A DNA stretch of 64,000 bases from DASXHZ01 sp036488085 (GCA_036488085.1 DASXHZ010000053.1:16831-80830); one strand, 5' to 3'; counted from the first letter of the stretch, positions 16,128 through 25,270 are shown. Program-made: numbers and translations. The notes: generated from the letters alone by a model not told the origin.

Positions 16128-18224
16128 ATGCGTCGTGCCTTTTTCGCAGTTCTCGCCGCGATTGCTCTCGCGGCGTGTAGTGGCAGTACCAGCAACCCCG
16201 CCCCCGCCGCGCAGCCGATGGCGACGACTGCCCACCCGATGACGATGAAACCGCTCTTCGGCGAGCACGGCTTCGACACCTCGACGCTCGACCGGAACGT
16301 CGCAGCGTGCGACAACTTCTACGAGTTCGCCGTCGGGAAGTGGCGGACCTCGCATCCGCTCCCGGCCGCCTACTCGCGCTACGGCCGCTTCGAAGAGGTC
16401 GCCGAGCGCAACCGCGAGAAGCTGCACGAGATCCTCGAGGAAGACGCCAAGAACGCCGGGACCGCGCCCAACGGCAGCGCCGCGCAGAAGCTCGGCGACT
16501 TCTACAACTCGTGCATGAACGAGACGGCCATCGAGGCGGCCGGCATCACGCCGATCGCTCCCGAGCTCGCGGCCATCGACGCCATCCACGACCGCGCCTC
16601 GCTCGAAGAGCAGATCATCCGCCTCCAGCAGCGCGGCGTCGGTGCCACGTTCCGCTTCGGCGCGCAGAACGACTACGAGAACGCACGCATGATGATCGCC
16701 ACCCTCTCGCAGGGCGGCACCTCGCTCCCGGACCGCGACTACTACCTGCGCGAGTCGGAGCGCTTCAAGAACATCCGTAGCAAGTACGTCGAGCACGTCG
16801 GGAAGATGTTCGAGCTCGCCGGCGAGCCGGCCGACCGCGCCGCCGCCGATGCGCAGCACGTGATGACGGTCGAAACGCGGCTGGCGAAGGCCGAGATGGA
16901 CCGCGTCAGCTCGCGCGACCCGCGCAAGCGCTACCACATCACGCAGGTCACCCAACTCGCGTCGATGGACCCGAACTTCGACTGGCAGCACTACTTCAAC
17001 GCCATGGGCGCCGAGAACCTGGCGTCGCTCAACGTGGCGCAGCCCGACTACTTCACCGAAGTGAACAAGATGCTGAGCGAGACACCGCTCGACGACTGGA
17101 AGGCGTACCTGAAGTGGCGCCTCCTCGACTCGTCCGCAGCGACGCTGTCGTCGCCGTTCGTGAACGAAGACTTCGCGTTCAACAGCGTCATCAGCGGCGT
17201 CAAGGAACAACAGGATCGCTGGAAGCGCTGCGTCCGCGCCACCGACGCAAGCCTCGGCCAGCTCCTCGGACAAGAGTACGTCCGCCGCAATTTCACGCCC
17301 GAAGCGAAGGCGAAAATGAATCAGCTCATCGACAACCTCGTCGATGCGCTGCGCAACGACATCCCGACGCTGCAGTGGATGAGCCCCGAGACGCAGCAGG
17401 CCGCGCTCACGAAGCTGAACGCGTTCCGCCGCCGCATCGGCTATCCCGACAAGTGGATCGACTACTCGAACCTCCGCGTCGAGGGCTCCGCGTCGTACGC
17501 CGCGAACGTCGTGGCGGCGCGCGAGTTCGGCCGGCGCCGCAACGTGGCGCGCATCGGCAAGCCCGATGATCCCGCCGAGTGGGGCGGCTTCACTCCGCCG
17601 ACCGTCAACGCCAGCTACATGCCGTCGCAGAACAACATCACGTTCCCGGCGGGCATCCTCCAGCCGCCGTTCTACGATCCGAACGCCGACGACGCGTACA
17701 ACTACGGCGGTATCGGCACGGTCATCGGCCACGAGATGACGCACGGCTTCGACGACGAAGGCGCCAAGTTCGACGCTCAGGGCAACCTGCGCAACTGGTG
17801 GACGCCGACGGACCTCAAGAATTTCGAGGGCCGCGCCGACTGCATCGTGAACGAGTACAGCGAGTTCAACGTCGCGCCGGGAATCAACATCAACGGCAAG
17901 CTCGTCACCGGCGAAGAGATCGCGGACCTCGGCGGCGCCACCCTCGCGCTCGCGGCCTACGAGAAGTCGATGCAGGGCAAGCCGCGCGAGACGATCGACG
18001 GCTTCAGCCCCGAGCAGCGTTTCTTCCTCGGTTTCGCCCAGGTGTGGGCCGAGAACATGGCCCCCGAGGAACAGACCCGCCGCGCGCTCACCGACCCGCA
18101 CGCCCAGGGGCCGTTCCGCGTGAACGGCACCGTGCAGAACATGCCCGCATTCGCGAAAGCGTTCGGCTGCAAGAACGGCGACAAGATGGTCCGCGAAGAA
18201 GGGAAGCGGTGCAGCATTTGGTGA
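16128..18224 (+). CDS. M13 family (neprilysin-like) metallopeptidase, lipoprotein
   Basis: 698 aa secreted zinc endopeptidase. Signal peptide with lipobox LAAC (Cys17), N-terminal M13 domain, then catalytic half with HEMTH (His535-Glu536, His539) and GEEIADLGG around 596-604 giving the third zinc ligand. The C-terminus GKRCSIW matches the conserved C-x-x-W end. Degrades small peptides on the cell surface or in the periplasm. A good GGAGG site precedes the ATG. Length is normal for the family (about 680-700). Confidence 0.93.
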   Translation: MRRAFFAVLAAIALAACSGSTSNPAPAAQPMATTAHPMTMKPLFGEHGFDTSTLDRNVAACDNFYEFAVGKWRTSHPLPAAYSRYGRFEEVAERNREKLHEILEEDAKNAGTAPNGSAAQKLGDFYNSCMNETAIEAAGITPIAPELAAIDAIHDRASLEEQIIRLQQRGVGATFRFGAQNDYENARMMIATLSQGGTSLPDRDYYLRESERFKNIRSKYVEHVGKMFELAGEPADRAAADAQHVMTVETRLAKAEMDRVSSRDPRKRYHITQVTQLASMDPNFDWQHYFNAMGAENLASLNVAQPDYFTEVNKMLSETPLDDWKAYLKWRLLDSSAATLSSPFVNEDFAFNSVISGVKEQQDRWKRCVRATDASLGQLLGQEYVRRNFTPEAKAKMNQLIDNLVDALRNDIPTLQWMSPETQQAALTKLNAFRRRIGYPDKWIDYSNLRVEGSASYAANVVAAREFGRRRNVARIGKPDDPAEWGGFTPPTVNASYMPSQNNITFPAGILQPPFYDPNADDAYNYGGIGTVIGHEMTHGFDDEGAKFDAQGNLRNWWTPTDLKNFEGRADCIVNEYSEFNVAPGININGKLVTGEEIADLGGATLALAAYEKSMQGKPRETIDGFSPEQRFFLGFAQVWAENMAPEEQTRRALTDPHAQGPFRVNGTVQNMPAFAKAFGCKNGDKMVREEGKRCSIW

Positions 18225-18225
18225 T

Positions 18226-18984
18226 CTAGAACGCGAACAGCGCGGCCGCTCCGATCGCGCTGACGACGACGCCGCACGCCGCGATGATCGCGGCGTGCGC
18301 GCGTCGCCACCGCAGTGTCAGTGGGCTGAAGACGAAGCGCACCGGCCGGTACGCGATCGCGAGCACGATCGAGAGCACGATCCACCATGCGCCGAATGCT
18401 GCCGCAACCAGCCCCGCCAGAATGCGCGGCGAGTCGCCTTGGATGAATTGATGCACCTCGGACGGCTCCTGGAACATCCACGCGATGATCCCCGGAACCG
18501 GTCCGACGATGGCGAGCAGTCCGAAGAACGCCATCACGAGGGCGATAGGGGAGTAGACGAGCCAGCGGCGGGAGCCGAGCCGCTCGGCGCCGATCTCCTC
18601 GACCGCGGCGCGCGCCAGAATGAATGCGCCAAGAATGAAGACGATGCCGATGCCGACTGGAATCAGCATCAGGCCGAGGAGCGTCGCGGCGAACGCGAGA
18701 TAGGGGAGGCGCCACTCTTCGGGGCCGTGCTGGACGCGCCGCATGATGCGGCGCCATGCCGGCAGCTCGCAGTCGCTGATCCACGCTTCAGGAGCGCCGA
18801 GGCGGGCGAGAACCGGGTCGAGGTCCTCGGTGTCGACGACCTCATACTCGGCCAGCGCGCTCTCGATGTGCTCGCGGATATCGCGCTCGATGTCGGTGCT
18901 GTCGATGCTCGTCCCGCGCATGGAGCTGCGCATCGCGGCGAGATACGAGTCGAGGCGTCGCTGCGCGTCTTCGGTGAATGTCAT
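18226..18984 (-). CDS. HAAS-domain membrane protein paired with PadR regulator
   Basis: 252 aa. Residues about 1-75 form the helical HAAS-type (DUF1700-like) domain (RRLDSYLAAMRSSM ... ERDIREHIESAL ... VLARLGAPEAW), followed by about five membrane helices. Such proteins are commonly encoded next to PadR regulators, as here, with an ATGA overlap. The domain is thought to couple membrane state to the regulator; the precise role is unknown. Confidence 0.8.
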   Translation of the reverse strand: MTFTEDAQRRLDSYLAAMRSSMRGTSIDSTDIERDIREHIESALAEYEVVDTEDLDPVLARLGAPEAWISDCELPAWRRIMRRVQHGPEEWRLPYLAFAATLLGLMLIPVGIGIVFILGAFILARAAVEEIGAERLGSRRWLVYSPIALVMAFFGLLAIVGPVPGIIAWMFQEPSEVHQFIQGDSPRILAGLVAAAFGAWWIVLSIVLAIAYRPVRFVFSPLTLRWRRAHAAIIAACGVVVSAIGAAALFAF

Positions 18985-19325
18985 CGTCGTTCCTTTCGGA
19001 GATGCTCGATCGCGTCCTGTAACTGCTGCCAGTGTGCGTTCATCCGCCGGAGCTGCGCCCGCCCGCGGTCGGTCAGCTCGTAGTACTTACGGGGCGGGCC
19101 GCCGGAAGATTCTTCGATCGACGTTTTCAGGTACTGCTCCGACCGCAAACGGCTGAGGATCGGATAGATCGTCCCTTCGCTCACGACCAGGCTGTCGATC
19201 TCGCCGAGGCGTTTGACCAGCTCGTAGCCGTAGAGACGCCGTCCACAGAGCGCGTTCAGGATCGAGAGCTCCAGGAGTCCTTTGCGAAGCTGCGTGGCCC
19301 AGTTTTCGTGGAATGGCTCGCTCAC
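18981..19325 (-). CDS. PadR family transcriptional regulator
   Basis: 114 aa winged helix: RKGLLELSILNALCGRRLYG, YELVKRLGE, then VSEGTIYPILSRLRSEQYLK and the wing GGPPRKYYELTDRGR, all diagnostic for PadR. The GTG start at 19325 is preferred: the open frame continues to 19619 but that part overlaps the divergent decarboxylase gene, and a promoter ends just before this GTG. Probably represses its own operon, and perhaps the divergent decarboxylase. Confidence 0.9.
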   Translation of the reverse strand: MSEPFHENWATQLRKGLLELSILNALCGRRLYGYELVKRLGEIDSLVVSEGTIYPILSRLRSEQYLKTSIEESSGGPPRKYYELTDRGRAQLRRMNAHWQQLQDAIEHLRKERR

Positions 19326-19331
19326 GAAGCC

Positions 19332-19360
19332 AATATGAGGCTTTGCACGGTACTTGTCAA
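19332..19360 (-). promoter_or_regulatory. Promoter of the PadR operon
   Basis: TTGACA (19355-19360) and CATATT (19332-19337) with a 17-bp spacer. The -10 ends 6 bp before the GTG, so the transcript would be leaderless. Confidence 0.6.
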
Positions 19361-19395
19361 TACACAGTAGTGGCCAGGTTCGATAAAGTTCACCT

Positions 19396-20865
19396 ATGTA
19401 TCCGCTTGAACCAGACGGCAATGAGATGCGCCGCCTCGTCGACGAGGCGATGCGGCGCATTGTTTCCCACATCGAATCGCTACCCGAGCAGCCGGCGCAG
19501 AACGTCGAGGGGGCGACGGAGGAGGCGCGGACGCTCGTCGAGCCGCTGCCGGAGCGCGGCGAGGCGTACGAGTCGCTTCTAGCGAAGCTCTTCGACGAGT
19601 ACATCCCGCGCTCGTTCAATGCGGCGGGGCCGGGCTATCTCGCGTACATCCCGGGCGGCGGTGTGTTCCACGCGGCGGTCGCCGACCTGATCGCCGACAG
19701 CGTCAATCGCTATGTGGGCGTCTGCGCGGCGGCGCCGCTGCTGGCGCAGCTCGAGGCGAACGTGGTCCGCTGGTTCTGCCACATCATCGGCCTGCCGCGC
19801 GGCTCGGGCGGCGTCCTGACCTCTGGGGGCTCACTCGCGAACTTCACCGCCATCGCCACCGCGCGCGACCATTTCCTCGGAGGGGCGGACGCCCTCGTCC
19901 GCCCGCGCGGCGACAGCCGCGCTGACGCACGGCCGGGCGGACGAGGGCGTCCGTCCCTCCAGGAGTGCACGCTCTATTGCTCCGACCAAGTCCATCACGC
20001 CTTCCAGAAAGCCGCGCACCTCGCCGGCTTCCCGTACGCGAACATCCGCGAGATCGAGACCGACGATCGGTTCCGCATGCGCATCGACGCGCTCGAAGAG
20101 CAGATCGGGCGCGATCGCGCCGACGGCTGGCGTCCGCTGCTCGTCGCGGGGAGCGCCGGGACGACGAACACCGGGGCGGTCGACGATCTCCGCGAGCTCT
20201 CGCGTGTCGCGAAGGCCAACGCGATGTGGTTCCACATCGACGGCGCCTACGGCGCGTTCTTCAACCTGACGTCGCGCGGGCGCGAAGCGCTCCGAGGAAT
20301 CGATCTCGCCGACTCGATCATCCTCGACCCGCACAAGACTCTCTTCCTCCCGTTCGGCACCGGCGCCGTGCTCGTGCGCGACGCGCAGGCGCTCCGCCGG
20401 GCGCACTCGCTCCACGCCGACTACCTCCCGGCGATGCAGACGGAGGACGAGCTGGTCGACTTCTGCGAGATCTCGCCGGAGCTATCGCGCGACTTCCGCG
20501 GACTCCGCGTCTGGCTGCCGGTGAAGACATTCGGCATCGGCGTCTTCCGCGAGCAGCTCGACGAGAAGCTCGACCTGATCGAGTTCATCACGGATGCGAT
20601 CCGCTCCATCGACGGGATCGAGATCGTCGCGGAGCCGCAGCTCACCATCTGCGCATTCCGCTTCCGCAACGACGATTCTTTGACTCGCCGCTTGCTCGAA
20701 CGCATCAACGCCCGCAAACGCGTGATGCTCACCGGGGCGATCGTCCGCGGTCAGTTCGTCATCCGGATTTGCATCGTCTCGCATCGCACGCACCGCGACC
20801 GCGTGCAGATGGCGATCGACGACATTCGAGCGGCGGTGGGGGAGCTGGCGGGTGAACCGGCCTAG
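19396..20865 (+). CDS. PLP-dependent group II amino acid decarboxylase
   Basis: 489 aa. Fold-type I decarboxylase of the aromatic-amino-acid/glutamate decarboxylase family: TSGGSLANFTA cofactor loop, HIDGAYGAF with the PLP Asp, and DPHKTLFLPF with Schiff-base Lys314. Converts an amino acid to its amine and CO2; the substrate is not predictable by eye. Residues about 162-190 (GGADALVRPRGDSRADARPG onward) are encoded by a family A repeat inserted in frame between two conserved blocks. The 3' end overlaps the convergent PPC gene by 4 bp. Confidence 0.9.
   Translation: MYPLEPDGNEMRRLVDEAMRRIVSHIESLPEQPAQNVEGATEEARTLVEPLPERGEAYESLLAKLFDEYIPRSFNAAGPGYLAYIPGGGVFHAAVADLIADSVNRYVGVCAAAPLLAQLEANVVRWFCHIIGLPRGSGGVLTSGGSLANFTAIATARDHFLGGADALVRPRGDSRADARPGGRGRPSLQECTLYCSDQVHHAFQKAAHLAGFPYANIREIETDDRFRMRIDALEEQIGRDRADGWRPLLVAGSAGTTNTGAVDDLRELSRVAKANAMWFHIDGAYGAFFNLTSRGREALRGIDLADSIILDPHKTLFLPFGTGAVLVRDAQALRRAHSLHADYLPAMQTEDELVDFCEISPELSRDFRGLRVWLPVKTFGIGVFREQLDEKLDLIEFITDAIRSIDGIEIVAEPQLTICAFRFRNDDSLTRRLLERINARKRVMLTGAIVRGQFVIRICIVSHRTHRDRVQMAIDDIRAAVGELAGEPA
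19879..19963. repeat. Palindromic repeat, family A (inside the decarboxylase gene)
   Basis: Complete copy of the element at 7119-7198: GGAGGGGCGGACGCC, CGTCCGCCCGCGCGGCG, inner stem, GGGCGGACGAGGGCGTCCG, TCCCTCCAGG. It is read in frame without stops. Confidence 0.88.
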
Positions 20866-21266
20866 CGGATCAAATCCAATCCCGTTGCTTCGTCGCGTTC
20901 GCGATGAAGCGCGACATCGGTGATCGCGAGATGCAACTCCAGCGTCGGATGCACCATGCCGCGCTTCACGTGCCCGCCGAGCGTCGACCCATCGCGCCGG
21001 CCGAGCACCGTGTGTGCGTGCACCTTGAACCCGTCGCGGACGCGGGTGAGGTTGCCGTTGATCGACAACACCTCGACCTGCTCGTCGACCGCGATCTCCT
21101 CGTACTGCAGCGACTCCGGGTTCCACCACATCACCGTCGCCTCGCGAAACGCGCCGAGGCCGTGAAAGAAGGCGGAAGTCGTGACGTGCTCGGAGGCGAA
21201 GCGCTGCAGCATTGCGATCACTTCGTCGCCACTATCGAGGACGACTACATTTCCGAAACTTCTCAC
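20862..21266 (-). CDS. PPC domain (DUF296) protein
   Basis: 134 aa. Single PPC/DUF296 domain: HGLGAFREATVMWW, GNLTRVRDGFKVHAHTVLG and HPTLELHLAI contain the conserved Gly, Asn and His residues. In plants the domain is joined to AT-hooks; free-standing bacterial versions form trimers of unknown function. Monocistronic and convergent with the decarboxylase gene. Confidence 0.88.
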   Translation of the reverse strand: MRSFGNVVVLDSGDEVIAMLQRFASEHVTTSAFFHGLGAFREATVMWWNPESLQYEEIAVDEQVEVLSINGNLTRVRDGFKVHAHTVLGRRDGSTLGGHVKRGMVHPTLELHLAITDVALHRERDEATGLDLIR

Positions 21267-21308
21267 TCACGAGCGATTATGACAGCGGGAGCCTCGCTTA
21301 CTCGCCTG

Positions 21309-21390
21309 GCATCCGGCGAAAGCCCGTGGGAGTTGGCCGAAAGCCCGTGGCATCCGGCGAAAGCCCGTGGGATCCGGCGAAAGCCGGTGG
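21309..21390. repeat. Tandem repeat, four units of 20-21 bp
   Basis: Units of the type CATCCGGCGAAAGCCCGTGG at 21309-21329, 21330-21350 (with GAGTTGGCC in place of CATCCGGC), 21351-21370 and 21371-21390 (AGCCGG variant). Unit order alternates slightly, and a degenerate fifth copy follows. Confidence 0.8.
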
Positions 21391-21436
21391 ATTTGGCCAA
21401 CTCCGGCGAGCGAGCCGCGGTCTTCGGCCGGCTTTG

Positions 21437-21507
21437 TGTGTGGGGCCGGCTCTCAGCCGGCCCGATGACCTGCCGGACCTGGGCCGGCTGAGAGCCGGCC
21501 CCACACA
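21437..21507. repeat. Family B repeat with perfect 27-bp inverted arms
   Basis: Left arm 21437-21463 and right arm 21481-21507 are exact reverse complements (core GGGGCCGGCTCTCAGCCGGC); spacer 17 bp. Each arm is itself a hairpin (GCCGGCTCTCAGCCGGC). A related half copy follows at 21628-21655. Confidence 0.9.
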
Positions 21508-21627
21508 TAAAGCATCGCGTTGACTCGCGAAGGTGCTGCGCCTATTTTTCAGTTGGCCAACTGACCCCTGTTCGCAGCAATTCTCTTCGCGCACTGGCTG
21601 GGTACCTGGGCGGCAGCTCCGCAGCAC

Positions 21628-21655
21628 GGGCCGGCTGAGAGCCGGCCCCAGCACA
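21628..21655. repeat. Family B half element
   Basis: GGGCCGGCTGAGAGCCGGCC followed by CCAGCACA; one arm of the 21437-21507 element. Confidence 0.75.
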
Positions 21656-21751
21656 CGAAGCCCGGATCACTGCTTCAGGCGCGCGGCTTCTCGATCACGC
21701 TGGTAACCTTGCGCAGGTGAACGCGATCTCGCTCTCGCTCTTTGGCGCGAA

Positions 21752-22686
21752 ATGAAATCGATCGGCATAGTTCTCCTTCTCTCGCTCTTTCCGCTTCTCT
21801 GCTTCGCACAGGTCTCGAACCGGCAGGCGGCCGTCGAGATCGTGGCGCCGAAGGCGCCCGCGCCGGTGATCGCGAATGGCAAACGCGTTCTCGTCTACGA
21901 ACTGCATGTCACGAATTTCGGGAAGGGGCCGCTCGCATTGCGTCGCATCGAGATCGCCGGCGTCGCGGACCTCTCCGGTGACACGCTCACGAAGTCGCTC
22001 TCCCCGGTCGGCGAGTCATCCGATCCGGCCCGCCCTCGACGTCGGCCGTCGCGTGATTGCGCTTCTGTGGCTCGAGCTTCCGAGCGGAAAGCCGGCGCCT
22101 CGGGAACTGAAGCATCGCTTGGCGTTCGGTCATCACGGTCGAAGGGCGTGCCTCGATCGCGCAGCGGTTTGCCATCGATTTCGTGAAGATCGGGCCGAAC
22201 GGGGACACGACGCATGACGGCCGCGCGAGCAACGATCACTTCTGGGTATTCGGAACGGACGTGCGTGCGGTCGCCGCCGGCGAGGTGACCGAGGTCGTCG
22301 ACGCGTATCCCGACAACGAGCCGGACAAGCCGCCGCCACCGACGATCGCGAGTCTCGCCGGCAATCACGTCATCATCAGGATCGCCCCAGGCCAGTACGC
22401 ACTCTTCGCGCATCTCCGGCAGCACAGCATCCTCGTGCACGTGAACGACACGGTGAAGCGCGGCGAGGTGATCGCGAAAGTCGGCGACTCGGGCAACACG
22501 ACCGGGCCGCACCTGCACTTTCAGTTGATGGATCGCAACTCTGCGCTCGCATCAGAGGGGATCCCGTACGTCTTCGACCACTTCTCATTCCTCGGCTTCG
22601 GCGCCGACTTCGAGGAGAGCCATCATCCGACTGAGCCACGCCGGAATGATCTGCCCGTCGACAGCGAAGTGATCGGGGTCAAGTAG
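21752..22686 (+). pseudogene. M23 family metallopeptidase, two frameshifts
   Basis: Reads as one secreted peptidase spread over three frames. Part 1 has a signal peptide (MKSIGIVLLLSLFPLLCFA) and an N-terminal domain to about 22015. Part 2 (frame +1) continues as PALDVGRRVIALLWLEL to about 22120. Part 3 continues as VEGRASIAQRFAIDFVKIG and carries the catalytic core, including FAHL and GPHLHFQL, to the stop at 22686. The HLHF zinc/catalytic motif is intact. Two single-base indels explain it; sequencing error is possible. A shorter product from the ATG at 22183 would lack the secretion signal. Confidence 0.75.
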
Positions 22687-22699
22687 GGCGCCGAAGCCC

Positions 22700-23329
22700 T
22701 CAATGCAGGTTGTTTTGGTTCGCGTAGACCACGAGGTCGGAGTTCGTCTGGAGTTGCATCTTCTCCATGATGTGGCGGCGGTGGGTGCTGACGGTTTTCA
22801 CGCTGAGCGTCAGCATGCGGGCGATTTCGGTGACTGTCTTACCGGACGATAGCTGGCGGAAGACTTGGTACTCGCGGTCGGAGAGGCGCTCATGCGGCTT
22901 CTTCTCTTCGCCGAAGATGGTGAGGGTTGCGAGCTGCTCGGCGATGTCGAGGCCGACGTATTTGCGGCCCGCCAGGATGCGGTCGAGCGCGCGGTTTACA
23001 TCGTCGGCGGAGCTGTCTTTCTTCAGGTAGCCGGAGGCGCCGGCGCGGAGGGCGCGGAGGGCGTACTGCTCTTCCGGCTCGCTGCTGAGCACGAGGATAC
23101 CCATGGCCGGAAACTCCTTGTGGATGCGCTTGACGACATCGAGGCCGGCATCCGATGCGAGCGAGAGGCCGATGATGACGATGTGGAAGATCGTGCGGCG
23201 GAGGAGGTCGAGGGTCGATTCCGCGTCCGATGCATGCTCGACGGTGGAGATGTCCGGCCGCTGCGCCAGGATTTGTTGCAAGCCGATCCGGACGATCGAG
23301 TGCTCATCGGCAATCAAGGCGCTCTTCAT
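22700..23329 (-). CDS. NarL/LuxR-type response regulator lacking the phospho-acceptor Asp
   Basis: 209 aa. Receiver domain (1-120) plus LuxR HTH (about 145-205, RLSDREYQVFRQLSSGKTVT, KTVSTHRRHIMEKM). The acidic pocket (Asp8-Glu9), Ser82 region and Lys103 are present. The residue that should be the phosphorylated Asp, at the end of strand 3, is Gly54 (HIVIIGLSL). It therefore probably works without classical phosphorylation, through dimerisation or another input. No kinase gene is adjacent. Monocistronic. Confidence 0.88.
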   Translation of the reverse strand: MKSALIADEHSIVRIGLQQILAQRPDISTVEHASDAESTLDLLRRTIFHIVIIGLSLASDAGLDVVKRIHKEFPAMGILVLSSEPEEQYALRALRAGASGYLKKDSSADDVNRALDRILAGRKYVGLDIAEQLATLTIFGEEKKPHERLSDREYQVFRQLSSGKTVTEIARMLTLSVKTVSTHRRHIMEKMQLQTNSDLVVYANQNNLH

Positions 23330-23368
23330 TGATTTAGGAGGAAAAAATACTGTTTACGGTCACTCGGC

Positions 23369-23384
23369 GACATCAGCGGATGTC
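23369..23384. other. Hairpin in the intergenic region before the response regulator
   Basis: GACATC-AGCG-GATGTC, a 6-bp stem with 4-base loop, between the minus-strand glycosyltransferase gene and the response regulator. No U-run follows, so it is a weak candidate for a transcript-end or processing structure. Confidence 0.35.
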
Positions 23385-23459
23385 TGACGAGTCCGTAGGA
23401 CGCGTGAGGAACGACCGTCACCTGAAGGGGGAGTGTCGCGAAAGGGCGGAATGCTACCG

Positions 23460-25019
23460 CTATCCCCTGTTGCGCAGAATGCCCGACCAGATGACGGTGG
23501 CGTCGTCGAGCGGCTCGAGCGAGGCGACGTAGTGGTCGCCCGCGGCGAGATCGACTCCGCCGCTCGCATCGTGGCCGTCGATCTCGGCGCTCACGGAGTG
23601 GCCACTGCTAATGACGATGTACGTGCCGGGGACGCCGATGCGGAAATGCATCTTCGTCGAGATGTGTCCGAGGCGGACGCCGGCGACGTGGACGAGTCCC
23701 CACGGAACGTAATTCGCCTCTACGAAGCGGCGGGACTGCGGCGGCAGCGAGTCGGAGACGACGACGTGCGTGTGCGATTTGACCAGCGCCGCCGCGATGT
23801 CGTCGCGGATGTTGCCGAGGCGCAGCTTCATGTTCGTGATCGCCTCGAGCGCGAAGTACCACGGGCGCTGCCGGAACACCGACTCGCCTTTCAGGTCCAT
23901 CACCGGCTCATCCGGCGAGGTCAAGCTCAGCACGGTCTCCACGACCTGCACTTCGGCGGCCGCATCGTTTCGCCACGGACGCGCGGTGACGACGGTCGTG
24001 ACGATCAGCGCGGCGGCGACGGTCGCGGGGATGAGCACGCGTTGAGCGCGCAGCAGCAGCGGGGTGACCAGGATCGCGGCGACCGGATAGAAGGGGAGGT
24101 AGCTCTCGGCGGACGTCATCGGCCAGAAGGCGACGAGGATGACGAAGTAGACGCTCGCTGCGAGAAAGATGAAGAGCCGTTTGCGGACGATTCCGTCTTC
24201 GCCCTCGCTCTTCGCCAGGCGGAGCCCGATGAATCGGACGATGAAGTAGAGCGGCGCGAAGAAGAGGAGCCGGTAGGCGTGCTCGTACGGGAAGACGTTG
24301 TGCGTGAAGACGCCATAGTGGAACGGGCGCCACGCCCCGGCGGCGGCGAAGGCGCCCCCGATCGTGACGGGAACGATCGCGACGCAGACGGTGAAGGTGG
24401 CGGCCCATCGCGCGATCTGGCCCAGAGTTCTTTTAGCGCCGCGGTTCCAGGTCAGGAGCGGCGTGACGACGCCCGCCACCGTGATCGCGGCGACGAAGAG
24501 GGTGGTTTTCATCGAGACGCCGGCGGCGAGGCCGAGCGCCAAGCCGCCGAAGATGCTCTTCGATAGCGGCGGCAGGCTGCTGATGGTGATTGCGAGCGCG
24601 GCGAGCCAGCAGACGATCCAGAGGTCGTCGGTACGGTATTCGAGCGAGCCGAGGAAGAACGGCGGCGTGATGGCGGCGAGGCCGGCGGCCCAGAACGCAG
24701 TGCGGACGTCGAAGAGCTTTCGTGCGATCAGCCAGACAAGGGCGATCGAGAGCACGAAGAGCGGCACCATCAGCATGCGCGCCGCGAAGAGGAGCCGCGG
24801 GTCGTCGCCGCCGATCGCGAACAGCGGCGAGGTGACGAGGTGGAACAGCGGCATGTGGTTGTCGAAGACGTCGCGATACTGGACGTAGCCGTGCGACCAG
24901 GCCCATGCGATGTGCATGTGCTGCGGCTCGTCAGAGTCGAAGCGGTAGCGGAAGATCAGGAAAAAGCGGGCTGCGAGCAGACCCGCTCCGATCAGCCAGA
25001 GCGCGATTTTTTTCGGCAT
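23460..25019 (-). CDS. Membrane glycosyltransferase, GT39/PMT-like (ArnT-type)
   Basis: 519 aa with about twelve membrane helices. The first periplasmic loop reads FRYRFDSDEPQHMHIAWAW, with the acidic DxD/E-x-x-H pattern of lipid-linked sugar transferases, and DNHMPLFHL resembles the second conserved loop. The C-terminal ~130 residues are periplasmic. Transfers a sugar from a polyprenyl-phosphate donor to an unknown acceptor. The ATG at 25019 is preferred; a GTG at 25061 in the same frame is an alternative. Confidence 0.8.
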   Translation of the reverse strand: MPKKIALWLIGAGLLAARFFLIFRYRFDSDEPQHMHIAWAWSHGYVQYRDVFDNHMPLFHLVTSPLFAIGGDDPRLLFAARMLMVPLFVLSIALVWLIARKLFDVRTAFWAAGLAAITPPFFLGSLEYRTDDLWIVCWLAALAITISSLPPLSKSIFGGLALGLAAGVSMKTTLFVAAITVAGVVTPLLTWNRGAKRTLGQIARWAATFTVCVAIVPVTIGGAFAAAGAWRPFHYGVFTHNVFPYEHAYRLLFFAPLYFIVRFIGLRLAKSEGEDGIVRKRLFIFLAASVYFVILVAFWPMTSAESYLPFYPVAAILVTPLLLRAQRVLIPATVAAALIVTTVVTARPWRNDAAAEVQVVETVLSLTSPDEPVMDLKGESVFRQRPWYFALEAITNMKLRLGNIRDDIAAALVKSHTHVVVSDSLPPQSRRFVEANYVPWGLVHVAGVRLGHISTKMHFRIGVPGTYIVISSGHSVSAEIDGHDASGGVDLAAGDHYVASLEPLDDATVIWSGILRNRG

Positions 25020-25119
25020 GTGTCGGGGATGGACCGCCGCAGAGGTTGCCACGCCCGACACAGTTTCGCAACAAGTTTATTGTGTAGCGGCGGCGACTCG
25101 GCGGCGGAAGTCGTCGCGG

Positions 25120-25256
25120 GAGCCACGCCCCTCACCCGGCGCTTCGCGCCACCCTCTCCCGTAGGGAGAGGGCCAAGACGACAACCACCACCAACCACCA
25201 CCAACACCCTCTCCCTTGGGAGAGGGCGGCCGAAGGCCGGGTGAGAGGCGTGCACC
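25120..25256. repeat. Family D interspersed repeat
   Basis: CACGCCCCTCACCCGGCGC, CACCCTCTCCCGTAGGGAGA, an ACCACCACCA spacer, then CTCTCCCTTGGGAGAGG and GCCGGGTGAGAGGCGTGCA. An outer inverted repeat encloses two small hairpins. Copies at 32337-32443 and, inside a gene, at 57034-57093. Confidence 0.8.
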
Positions 25257-25270
25257 CACGCCGAACCCAG

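Larger units (their letters stand above)
21267..21751. other. 485-bp intergenic region made of repeats
   Basis: No protein gene recognised. It contains a ~21-bp tandem repeat (21309-21390), a large family B inverted repeat (21437-21507) and a half element (21628-21655). Open frames crossing it translate only to repeat sequence. Confidence 0.7.

Noticed and set aside
16086..18101. 671-codon minus-strand frame
   Set aside because: Antisense of the M13 peptidase, with no domain and biased composition.
25120..25256. Rho-independent terminator
   Set aside because: There are hairpins but no U-tract, and the same unit is repeated elsewhere, including inside a gene; it is an interspersed repeat first, though it might also end transcripts.
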